Positions 1-7,453 of a DNA stretch of 12,718 bases are shown piece after piece (positions within the stretch are counted from its first letter, which is position 1; every line of letters begins with the position of its first letter). Under the pieces are notes generated by a model, which was not told the origin of the DNA, did not search any database, and worked only from the letters and a program-made list of their open reading frames with translations. The stretch covers positions 1 through 12,718 of the forward strand of contig JABDJE010000325.1 of assembly GCA_013002625.1 (NCBI GenBank), given 5' to 3'. Made by a program: the position numbers and the translations under genes. Origin of the DNA: Saprospiraceae bacterium. GTDB taxonomy: Bacteria; Bacteroidota; Bacteroidia; Chitinophagales; Saprospiraceae.

Positions 1-2347
1 CTTCTTCATATTTGACAACAGCATATTCCCAATTTACCCGAAAGAGTTTGCAATCGTACCCAACCAGGGCGTTACTTTGAGGGCATCCTCAACAAATGCT
101 TTTGGTCCTCCGGAATACTTCTATGTGGAGATGGATACAACAGAGGCCTTTAACAGTCCTTTCCTAATGCAAACAGAAGTGCTCGCATATCCAGGACTTA
201 TTCGATGGACGCCAAATGTTACATTGGAAGACGAGACCGTCTATTATTGGCGCGTTGCTCCAAAAGATAATAACGGAACCGCGAAGTGGAATAAAAGCTC
301 ATTTGTATATCTTGAAAATGGTTCCGAAGGATGGAACCAAAGCCATGCTTATCAATGGGGCAGAGATGATTACAGGAATTATGAATACAATATTGAGAAT
401 AGAGGTTTCCTCTTTGCCGAGGACCTAAAAGAAATCCGTGTTAAAAACGGAACATTCAGGTCTACACGGCCGAGCATAAGTTATCAGACTTCAAAATCAG
501 AATACATTGAGTTTGACTTGCATATAAAAGCAGGACTCTATATAAGTTCATTTGATGGATCAACGGGTATACCTATGACGAATGAAGTGCCCGCATTATA
601 TGATAGTTATTTTGGAAGTCCATGGGCTGAGGACTGGATGAACTTCCCATATAACACCTACAACAAGGCAGAAAGAGCCAAAGCAATTAATTTCATTGAA
701 AATGCCGTACCAGATGGTAACTATATTGTCATTTATACTATTCAGAACAGTGATCTAAACCGGCATTATGAACCGGAAGAATGGGCATCGGATGGTGATA
801 ATGGAGATCTTGATTTAAAATCTTTATTGGAAGGTTACGGAGCCCAAAGAATTGATGAACTGATTGCCAATCCCACCCCATATATTTTTGTGTTCAAAAA
901 GAATGATAGTTCTTTTACGCCAATAGAAGTGGTTGCACCAACGGTCACGGATGAAATAGAAACAGAGTTTAAAATCCTTGGACGATGGTTTGAAGGCGAT
1001 GTAACATCAACCACCATAGGACCAGCTGTAGAGTGGAATAACCTACTTTGGGATGTTGGTGAGATTGATGCTCAAGATACTTTTCGATTAGATGTATATG
1101 GCGTGAGAGGAGATGGATCAGAGGAATTGTTATTTCATGATGTGCAGGAATCAAACCTTGACTTAAGTGGCGTGAATCCGGCTGAATATCCTCAATTGAA
1201 ATTGAATTTCTTCGCGCTTGATGATGTAATGCGGTCTTCTCCACAGATGACGCATTGGAGAGTGATGTATAAAGAAAAACCAGAACTGGTAATAAATGTA
1301 AATGAGAAATTTGATTTCAACTCGGATACATTATTTCTGGGCAAAGATCTTGCACTGAGTACCTTGGCGACCAACATTACAAATACAGATATGGACAGCC
1401 TCCTGGTCAAGTATACAATAGTTGATGAGTTTAACGAAGAAATAAATATTTACGAACGCCTGGCCCCAGTTGGAGGCTCACAAAGCCTGGGTATAGATTT
1501 CACACATCCGACGAATGACCTTATTGGCTTGAATCAATTCAGGGTTGAAATCAACCCCAATATGGATCAGGAAGAACAATATACATTCAACAATCTTGGC
1601 GTTATTGACTTCCTGGTACAGGGAGATAATTTAAACCCAATTCTTGATGTTACTTTTGATGGGGTGCGTATAAGTGATGGTGATATTGTATCGCCATTTC
1701 CTACGATATCGGTTACTGTAAAAGACGAAAGTGATTTTCTCTACATTGATGATATTTCAAATTTTGATCTTGCAATCAGAAAATTGCCTGACCCTCAATC
1801 CAATCCAATCGATTTAACGCAAGAAAATGTTACATTCTATCCTGCGAATTCGGCAAACGGAAATTTGGCCAGATTAGAATTGGCTGGTGAGTTCGAGAGT
1901 GGTGATTATGTTCTTTATGTTCAGGCCTCTGATGCATCCGGCAATTTATCCGGAGACCAGGAGATGGAAATTAGGTTTACTGTTGTTGAAGAAGCCAGGG
2001 TATCCAATATCTTAAATTACCCTAACCCATTCTACACGAGTACGGACTTTGTATTTACATTAACCGGATATGAAGTACCTGAAATATTTACAATCCAAAT
2101 CATAACCTTGTCCGGGCAAGTTGTTCGAGAGATTACCAAGGATGAAATGGTGAATCTTAAAATCGGAATCAATCGACCTGCTTACAGATGGGATGGTACA
2201 GATGAAAGTGGTAACAAACTTGCCAATGGCATATATTTCTACCGTATTATCACTTCAGATGATGGAGAAAGATTTGGACAAATGAATAACACGTCAATAG
2301 ATAACTATTTCAAGAATGGATTTGGTAAATTGGTGATTATGCGATAA
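1..2347 (+). CDS. PorU-like (PorU2-type) C25-family T9SS surface protein, C-terminal part, 5' truncated
   Basis: The frame is open from base 2 to the stop at 2345-2347, giving 781 visible residues; the true start lies outside the window, and the in-frame TTG at 77 is not a start. Around 500-905 there is a segment resembling the ILEI/PANDER-like domain found in large C25 peptidases (GLYISSFDG, a KAINFIENAVPDGNYIVIYT stretch, then YIFVFKK). Around 1270-1990 come beta-rich Ig/CARDB-like repeats, including NPILDVTFDG and DGDIVSPFP, a signature I associate with PorU-type proteins. The last ~115 residues (from about 1999) form a FlgD-like/T9SS C-terminal domain with YPNPF, WDGTDESG, NGIYFYR and terminal GKLVIMR, the ending typical of PorU-type sortases. 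Family knowledge: PorU removes the C-terminal signals of T9SS cargo at the outer membrane and attaches cargo to lipopolysaccharide. The catalytic Cys/His domain lies upstream, so activity cannot be verified. A C25 cargo protease is the main alternative. Confidence 0.72.
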   Translation, partial: FFIFDNSIFPIYPKEFAIVPNQGVTLRASSTNAFGPPEYFYVEMDTTEAFNSPFLMQTEVLAYPGLIRWTPNVTLEDETVYYWRVAPKDNNGTAKWNKSSFVYLENGSEGWNQSHAYQWGRDDYRNYEYNIENRGFLFAEDLKEIRVKNGTFRSTRPSISYQTSKSEYIEFDLHIKAGLYISSFDGSTGIPMTNEVPALYDSYFGSPWAEDWMNFPYNTYNKAERAKAINFIENAVPDGNYIVIYTIQNSDLNRHYEPEEWASDGDNGDLDLKSLLEGYGAQRIDELIANPTPYIFVFKKNDSSFTPIEVVAPTVTDEIETEFKILGRWFEGDVTSTTIGPAVEWNNLLWDVGEIDAQDTFRLDVYGVRGDGSEELLFHDVQESNLDLSGVNPAEYPQLKLNFFALDDVMRSSPQMTHWRVMYKEKPELVINVNEKFDFNSDTLFLGKDLALSTLATNITNTDMDSLLVKYTIVDEFNEEINIYERLAPVGGSQSLGIDFTHPTNDLIGLNQFRVEINPNMDQEEQYTFNNLGVIDFLVQGDNLNPILDVTFDGVRISDGDIVSPFPTISVTVKDESDFLYIDDISNFDLAIRKLPDPQSNPIDLTQENVTFYPANSANGNLARLELAGEFESGDYVLYVQASDASGNLSGDQEMEIRFTVVEEARVSNILNYPNPFYTSTDFVFTLTGYEVPEIFTIQIITLSGQVVREITKDEMVNLKIGINRPAYRWDGTDESGNKLANGIYFYRIITSDDGERFGQMNNTSIDNYFKNGFGKLVIMR

Positions 2348-2354
2348 TCATCAA

Positions 2355-4106
2355 TTGACTGAATTAGAAAAATATACATTAAAACGATGGGGAACAGCCT
2401 TGATAATAGGCCTGTTCTCCATTTTACTTTTATACCTTAACCTGCTATCTCCGCTGATGCCTGGAGATGATTACCTCTACAGCTTAAAAATCCCTTCGGA
2501 TCATTATCTGGGAGACCAGCCTATTCAAAGCCTCCGTGATTATTTTGAGTCACAGGTAAATCATTTTTACAATTATAATTATCGCGTATTGCCTCATGCC
2601 ATTCTGCAAGCAATACTTCTGCTACCACCATGGCTATTCGATATTCTGAATACTATGGTATTTCTTGCGCTACCCGCTATTATAATGAGAGGGACAAAGG
2701 TGACCAGGGCCAATTACCTCCCGTGGTATGCTATGATCCTGCTATTTCTCTGGATCTTTCACTTTGATCTCGGCCGGTCCTATTTCTGGACCACAGGGGC
2801 CTTGAATTATAGCTGGATTTTAATACCGCAATTATTGTACATCCATATCTTGTTGGATCACAATAGCCAAAATGGACGTGGCCAATCAAAGCTTCTCATT
2901 TTCCTGGCATTGTTAATTATGATGACCAACGAGCAGGTCGTGTTGTCCTTATTTGCAGTTACCATATGGATTTTTATAAATCGATTAATTAAGGAGAAAA
3001 AAGTAGCGGTCCCGGTTTTAACTGCGGGATTGATTCTATTGTGTGGAGGATTGATCATGTATTATTCATCGTCGATGCAATTTCGGCTTGAAAGAGAAGG
3101 GTTTAATTATGAAACGAATTCGGCCAGGTGGATTGAGTACCTCAGGCGTGTAACTTACTATTTCATCAGCTATGCTTCGGTTGGATTAATTCTGTTTTTT
3201 CATGGTTGGACCAAATCACGCTTTGTTGATAAAACAGTTTATTTAATAAGCATTGTCTTATTGTCAATGCTAGCCATGAGTCAGGCGCCTTTATTTGAGC
3301 CCAGATCAGCCATTTTTGGATTCGTGGTATTACTTATGGCCACTGTTCAGATTACAGATTTGAATAAAATCAGTGGTTTGTTCTTTGGTGTACTTATTCT
3401 TGTCTCCGGATTTTTATTTGCTGAAAGAGTACCCCTGTTCCAGGAAGTCTCGTCAAGACATGAACATAACATAAGAATACTTGAAGACAAGCGCGGCAGT
3501 CAGGATTCTGTCTACCTCGATCGATTTTGCAGCAGCTATAAATACCAATGCCTTATATGTGATGATATAACGGATGATCCTTCCTATATGGACAATGAGC
3601 CTGTGGCGGCCTATTATGGTATTGAACATTTAGTCCTCAAGCCAGAGGCATCTTTGAAGCACCAAAGCCAAAAGATTCTACTTGACTTCGAAAGGGGGAC
3701 CACAGCATCATATCATAGAGCAAAAGTCAGTTCTAAAAAATTGACTGATTATATTGAACTTATAGCCTGTCATTATTCAGAAGGAGAGAATCTAAATATG
3801 GCAATAGAGCTGAAGACATCGCAGAATCTCGATGAGCATATAGTTATACTGAGGGGATCCCGAAAAGGCATAAATAGGTATTTGCTATACGATCTTATTC
3901 CCCGCAATTGGCGCTTGTATTTTTTAGACTACCTTGAGTATAATGCTCCTATAAATAAGCTGGAAAATAAGTATCTAGCCAGCCATACAGTCTTTGAGCC
4001 AAATCGCTATCGCTATTATCTAATCTCACTTTATAATCTGAATAATCATGCACCGGTGGGAAAGGCAGTACGAATAGAAATACCTACAAATAATAATGGC
4101 CAATGA
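2355..4106 (+). CDS. DUF6056-like polytopic membrane protein with soluble C-terminal domain
   Basis: This is a 583-residue protein of unknown function. Residues 1-358 are strongly hydrophobic with about nine or ten predicted membrane segments (roughly 14-34, 83-110, 122-138, 147-167, 179-209, 217-237, 266-283, 292-309, 318-333, 339-357). Family-like motifs are GDDYLYS (37-43) at the outer end of TM1, GRSYFWTTGALNYSW (140-154) and FEPRSAIFG (314-322). These match my recollection of DUF6056, whose layout resembles GT-C glycosyltransferases; that link is inference only. Residues ~360-583 are soluble, with a Cys cluster (FCSSYKYQCLICDD) and a VAAYYGI stretch, then a probably beta-rich tail. The start is TTG at 2355: the frame is closed by a TGA at 2334 and no in-frame ATG occurs before Met35, which would delete TM1. 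It lies 7 bases after the PorU-like gene, suggesting co-transcription. Its 3' end overlaps the convergent gene. Confidence 0.7.
   Translation: MTELEKYTLKRWGTALIIGLFSILLLYLNLLSPLMPGDDYLYSLKIPSDHYLGDQPIQSLRDYFESQVNHFYNYNYRVLPHAILQAILLLPPWLFDILNTMVFLALPAIIMRGTKVTRANYLPWYAMILLFLWIFHFDLGRSYFWTTGALNYSWILIPQLLYIHILLDHNSQNGRGQSKLLIFLALLIMMTNEQVVLSLFAVTIWIFINRLIKEKKVAVPVLTAGLILLCGGLIMYYSSSMQFRLEREGFNYETNSARWIEYLRRVTYYFISYASVGLILFFHGWTKSRFVDKTVYLISIVLLSMLAMSQAPLFEPRSAIFGFVVLLMATVQITDLNKISGLFFGVLILVSGFLFAERVPLFQEVSSRHEHNIRILEDKRGSQDSVYLDRFCSSYKYQCLICDDITDDPSYMDNEPVAAYYGIEHLVLKPEASLKHQSQKILLDFERGTTASYHRAKVSSKKLTDYIELIACHYSEGENLNMAIELKTSQNLDEHIVILRGSRKGINRYLLYDLIPRNWRLYFLDYLEYNAPINKLENKYLASHTVFEPNRYRYYLISLYNLNNHAPVGKAVRIEIPTNNNGQ
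4084..4106. other. Tail-to-tail overlap of two convergent genes
   Basis: The stop of the plus-strand DUF6056-like gene (TGA, 4104-4106) lies inside the minus-strand toroid gene, whose own stop (TAG, 4086-4084) lies inside the plus-strand gene. The two coding regions share 23 bases. There is no intergenic space for a bidirectional terminator, and I see no GC-rich hairpin with a T-run on either strand here. Confidence 0.85.
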
Positions 4107-5145
4107 TGTCCATGAGAGCATCACAATAAAACTTTTGTGTCCAGTTTGTATATTTGAAGCGCTGATATTTCCCATAAATAGGCAGTGATGAAGGTATTCC
4201 GCCGACATTAAATCCCATCGTCTTTTGCGATCGATAAATTGGATCAAACAACGACTTAACCACAATTTGTAAATCTGATGCTGGGAAAAGTGTCTGTTTT
4301 TTAAGCAAGCAGATAATCAGCTGAAGGTGGCCGCTTGTACATATAAAACTATAATCGACCGTACCATCATGCTTAACCTGGCCAGGAAAAGATTTCGACT
4401 CTAGAATTTGATAAAACCAGTAACGCAAAAAATTGTCTGCGCTATTTGGCGCCGCTTGATCGATATACCGCTCACACTCGATCATGCCCCTAATAGTATA
4501 AATGATGGTATGAGAATAAGCAGCATCTCCGGGTTTAAATGAAGCCTTATGAACATACCCCTTTTCAATATTTTGTGATAATGAAATAAACGCCGCTCGG
4601 AGCTTCTCGGGGAAGCTTAATTGCAAAATGTCCAAAGCTTTAAATATCGGCCAGAGTATCCTCAGATAGTAAGCAGGATTATATTCTTGATATAAATTGT
4701 ACTGCTTAATTTGACCATGCTCATCGAATTGATGAATGAGCCATCGTAAGGATTGGTCGATAGACTTGAGCACATCTTCAACTTTGACTTGATCGTAGTA
4801 ACAACAAAGTCCCAGAAGGATTTGAGCGCAGTCAAATACATTAATGTCTTTTGATTTTATTTGAAGCGGAAAGCTTCCATCTTCGTTTTGAATGGAGATT
4901 AAAAATAAAGCCAAATGATGTGCACTGTCTTTAAGACTTGAATCTCTCAGCACAGTGCTTGATCGAAGCAGGGTAGGGATCAGATAGCCCGTAGTCTCAG
5001 GGTAAGCAGGACCCCATTTACCCCAGGACCAGCGATATGCTGCGGACCCATTTCCATTGGTGGCATGGATACTCTTGTTTATCCAATTTAGATTAGATTT
5101 AAGCGCGCTGATTAATGCGACCTTATGTGGACGATCAGGCTGCAT
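4084..5145 (-). CDS. Polysaccharide-locus alpha/alpha-toroid protein (prenyltransferase/squalene-cyclase-like fold), function unknown
   Basis: This 353-residue protein has no signal peptide or membrane segment. Its helical repeats and conserved Gly/aromatic motifs resemble the (alpha/alpha)6-toroid proteins often seen in exopolysaccharide loci. Motifs in order: WGPAYPETTGYLIPTLL (about 44-60), NEDGSFPLQ (about 86-94), an AYYLRILWP stretch, SHTIIYTIRGMIE, an ICTSGHLQL stretch (C.SG.LQ), and near the end GGIPSSLPIYGKY followed by NWTQKFYCDALMD. The terminal S.PI.G.Y...NW..KF..DA pattern is, to my knowledge, shared by such family members. The substrate and reaction are unknown; a glycan epimerase, lyase or hydrolase-like role is possible because glycan-active enzymes use related toroids, but no catalytic residue can be assigned. 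The start is a clear ATG at 5145, only 4 bases after the stop of the upstream FemAB-like gene, so the two are probably translationally coupled. It is the last gene of the minus-strand operon. Confidence 0.6.
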   Translation of the reverse strand: MQPDRPHKVALISALKSNLNWINKSIHATNGNGSAAYRWSWGKWGPAYPETTGYLIPTLLRSSTVLRDSSLKDSAHHLALFLISIQNEDGSFPLQIKSKDINVFDCAQILLGLCCYYDQVKVEDVLKSIDQSLRWLIHQFDEHGQIKQYNLYQEYNPAYYLRILWPIFKALDILQLSFPEKLRAAFISLSQNIEKGYVHKASFKPGDAAYSHTIIYTIRGMIECERYIDQAAPNSADNFLRYWFYQILESKSFPGQVKHDGTVDYSFICTSGHLQLIICLLKKQTLFPASDLQIVVKSLFDPIYRSQKTMGFNVGGIPSSLPIYGKYQRFKYTNWTQKFYCDALMDIIGHYYL

Positions 5146-5149
5146 GGCA

Positions 5150-6064
5150 TTATTTTAGAAATGAAGGCGTCTTTAATTTAAAGAGCCATCGCAATAGAAT
5201 GTTGTTGACCTTCCAAACTTTGAAATGGGGTGTTAGATCACCGCCAAAGCTCCTAAAGAAATGTTCAATTTCTGGTATGATGCTTCCTTCCATATCGAAG
5301 CTCTTTTGCGGATTGTTTTTTATTATATGCCAAAGCAAATAACTGAAGGCATATTTCGGAGAGGTGTTAGGATAATAAAATCCAGCAAGATAATATCTGG
5401 TATTTTGATCGGAGACGGTAATAGCCCCTCCCAAAACTTTGTCATCAGAAGATGACTTCACAAGTTTGATTTCCAAATTATCAGAAGCTTTGAATGCGGT
5501 GGAAAGATTTTCCAGGACCTGTCTGTTAAATGGGACAACCCTATTCCTTGCGGCGTATGCAGCAACACAATGACGCCAAAAGGCTTCAAGATTGCTCGAT
5601 TCGATAATACACGCTTCTTCAGAGTTGCGGATATTGGTTCGAACATTGCCTTTTAAATTTTCCCATAAAATATCGGTCTCTTGTGACGTGTCAATTTTGT
5701 AGGTATAGCGTGTTGACTGGTGAAAATTTTTCCAGTAAAAAGGCAATCCATTTGTAATGCTTGGGTGAAGTTGTAAATAAATAAGGTCATGCTTCGGCAG
5801 CTGTTCCAGTAAATTATTTGCAACTCTGATTTCAAAAGAAGTTTTTGAATGACGCTTTAAATTCTGTGGGTAATTATAATAAATACCTGAATAGGATGTA
5901 AGTGGCGGCATGAGCAAGAGCGTGAATCCTCTATATTTTCTAATATGAAATACCAAGGCGCCTTCTAATTTTCCATTGCCATCTTTGCACATTACAAGGT
6001 CCCAGGACCCTTTTATACATACAGCATCCATCCATTTAGGAGAAAAGTGGATAGGTGGATTCAA
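5150..6064 (-). CDS. FemAB-like GNAT-fold acyltransferase of a polysaccharide locus
   Basis: The protein has 304 residues from a TTG start. The N-terminal half begins HFSPKWMDAVC and continues with LLLMPPLTSYSGIYYNYP, a pattern typical of FemAB-like proteins. The second half contains GNVRTNIRNSEEA (the R..IR.A-like motif), RYYLAGFYYP, then FDMEGSIIPEIEHFFRSFGG and a KVWK stretch, the usual end of this family. Family knowledge: classical FemAB enzymes add amino acids from aminoacyl-tRNA to peptidoglycan precursors, while related proteins occur in exosortase/EPS loci where an acyl-transfer role is presumed. The acceptor here is unknown. The start is uncertain: the frame stays open for 29 codons upstream, to the TAA at 6154-6152, without any ATG, but with ATT, CTG and TTG codons. 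Conserved similarity begins at about the TTG. It follows cysN after 103 bases, the largest gap in the operon, and precedes the toroid gene by 4 bases. Confidence 0.72.
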   Translation of the reverse strand: MNPPIHFSPKWMDAVCIKGSWDLVMCKDGNGKLEGALVFHIRKYRGFTLLLMPPLTSYSGIYYNYPQNLKRHSKTSFEIRVANNLLEQLPKHDLIYLQLHPSITNGLPFYWKNFHQSTRYTYKIDTSQETDILWENLKGNVRTNIRNSEEACIIESSNLEAFWRHCVAAYAARNRVVPFNRQVLENLSTAFKASDNLEIKLVKSSSDDKVLGGAITVSDQNTRYYLAGFYYPNTSPKYAFSYLLWHIIKNNPQKSFDMEGSIIPEIEHFFRSFGGDLTPHFKVWKVNNILLRWLFKLKTPSFLK

Positions 6065-6167
6065 GGCTTCCAGAACCTCAGTGTATGTTTCCTTTTTGCT
6101 GATGCTTCTCGATTTACGATCTAAAGTAAAGCATTCAATGGAAAAGACAATTTAAATGATAAAATCA
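6065..6167 (-). other. 103-base gap between cysN and the FemAB-like gene
   Basis: This is the only spacer longer than 25 bases in the minus-strand operon. Most of it (6065-6151) is an open continuation of the FemAB-like frame, so it may encode an N-terminal extension. Directly after the cysN stop there is a second stop (TGA, 6167-6165) and a weak AT-only-type inverted repeat, AATGAT and ATCATT (6155-6160 and 6164-6169). I see no convincing promoter or terminator. Confidence 0.5.
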
Positions 6168-7433
6168 TTAGATAATCATACCCGCACCAACAGTACTATT
6201 GCTTCCCTCATCAATTAGAATAAGACTTCCAGTTATTCTGTTTTTACGATACGCATCGACAAAAAGAGGTTTGGTGGTGCGTAAAACAACACGTGCCACA
6301 TCATTCATTTTAATCTCGTCGTCTTCTAAATTTCTATGAAGGGTATTGATATCAAGTTTGTAGCGAATTTCTTTGACTATACACCTGATATTTTGCGTTG
6401 TATGCATGAGCGCATACTTGCCTCTTAATTGGAGGGGTTTGTTTTGATCAAACCACACGACCATAATTTCAATATCCTGCGTTACTGTAGGGCTGTTATT
6501 TGCCCGTACGATCATATCTCCTCGGCTTAAGTCATAATCATCCTCAAGGAGTATGGTAACCGATTCAGGAGGAAAAGCTTCGTCCTGTTCACCTGCTGGA
6601 CCGTTTATTTCAGCAATCTTGGTTGTAAATCCCGAAGGCAGTAACATCACCTCATCGCCTTTTTTCATAACGCCACCTGCTACACGACCTGCGTAGCCGC
6701 GATAATCATGGTAATCATCCTTATTTGGTCTGACTACATACTGAACAGGAAATCTTGTATCAATAAAGTTGTGATCGCTGGCAATGTGTACATTTTCAAG
6801 ATAGTACATTAACGTTGGGCCATCATACCAAGGTGTTTTATCGGATCTGTTGACTACATTATCACCCATCAAAGCTGAAATCGGAATAAAATGAATATCA
6901 TTTACATCCAACTTGGCGGCAAACTTTTCAAAATCATCTTGAATCTTATTATAAGCCGCCTCATCATAATCGATCAAATCCATTTTGTTGATACATATAA
7001 CAACATGAGGGATTTGTAGCAATGAGGCAATGATAGCGTGTCTTTTAGTTTGTTCAGCTACACCATTTCGCGCATCGATCAATATCAGCGCCACATTTGC
7101 AGTTGATGCACCCGTTACCATATTTCTTGTGTATTGAATATGGCCCGGTGTGTCCGCGATTATAAACTTTCGTTTTGGCGTAGCGAAATATCGATACGCT
7201 ACATCGATTGTAATACCTTGTTCGCGTTCTGATTTTAGACCATCGGTTAGTAATGCAAGATTCACGCCTTCTTCACCCCTTCTTTCTGTTGCTTGTTTGA
7301 TGGCATCGTATTGATCCTGATATATTGATTTACTATCATAAAGTAATCTACCGATCAAGGTCGATTTACCATCATCCACTGATCCGGCAGTTGTAAATCG
7401 AAGTAATTCGCTGTTTATATTTTGATCTTCCAA
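6168..7433 (-). CDS. cysN: Sulfate adenylyltransferase subunit 1 (GTPase subunit)
   Basis: CysN is the regulatory GTPase of ATP sulfurylase: GTP hydrolysis drives formation of adenylylsulfate from ATP and sulfate by CysD in the cytoplasm. The 421-residue protein shows all G motifs of the EF-Tu-like family: G1 GSVDDGKST (17-25), switch I ITIDVAYR (74-81), G3 DTPGH (94-98), G4 NKMD (149-152) and G5 SAL (186-188). Beta-barrel domains follow, ending in GSNSTVGAGMII. It is shorter than E. coli CysN (about 475) and is not fused to an APS kinase, which is consistent with the separate cysC here. The start is TTG at 7433, 20 bases after the cysD stop; no ATG is available in frame in that gap, and TTG places the conserved LLRFTTAGSVDDGKS block at the expected distance from the N-terminus. 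It ends with tandem stops, TAA TGA. Confidence 0.96.
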   Translation of the reverse strand: MEDQNINSELLRFTTAGSVDDGKSTLIGRLLYDSKSIYQDQYDAIKQATERRGEEGVNLALLTDGLKSEREQGITIDVAYRYFATPKRKFIIADTPGHIQYTRNMVTGASTANVALILIDARNGVAEQTKRHAIIASLLQIPHVVICINKMDLIDYDEAAYNKIQDDFEKFAAKLDVNDIHFIPISALMGDNVVNRSDKTPWYDGPTLMYYLENVHIASDHNFIDTRFPVQYVVRPNKDDYHDYRGYAGRVAGGVMKKGDEVMLLPSGFTTKIAEINGPAGEQDEAFPPESVTILLEDDYDLSRGDMIVRANNSPTVTQDIEIMVVWFDQNKPLQLRGKYALMHTTQNIRCIVKEIRYKLDINTLHRNLEDDEIKMNDVARVVLRTTKPLFVDAYRKNRITGSLILIDEGSNSTVGAGMII

Positions 7434-7453
7434 TTGTCTCTTTTTAAATGAGC

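Noticed and set aside
77..79. TTG at 77 as the start of the first gene
   Set aside because: The same frame is open to base 2 with protein-like sequence (including PIYPKEFAIVPNQGV), so the gene continues from outside the window.
319..337. GGTTCC / GGAACC inverted repeat
   Set aside because: It is a short palindromic pair inside the PorU-like coding region with no context suggesting a site; chance is enough.
969..1244. 91-codon open frame antisense to the PorU-like gene
   Set aside because: It has His-rich, low-quality composition, no neighbours on that strand, and sits within a clear coding frame.
6110..6130. TACTTTAG-like sequence on the minus strand as a Bacteroidota -7 promoter element
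   Set aside because: It has one mismatch to TAnnTTTG and no TTTG at the right distance upstream; such matches are expected by chance in AT-rich DNA.
6155..6169. Inverted repeat AATGAT / ATCATT at the cysN stop as a terminator
   Set aside because: The stem is only 6 mostly A/T pairs with no following T-run on the minus strand, too weak for an intrinsic terminator.
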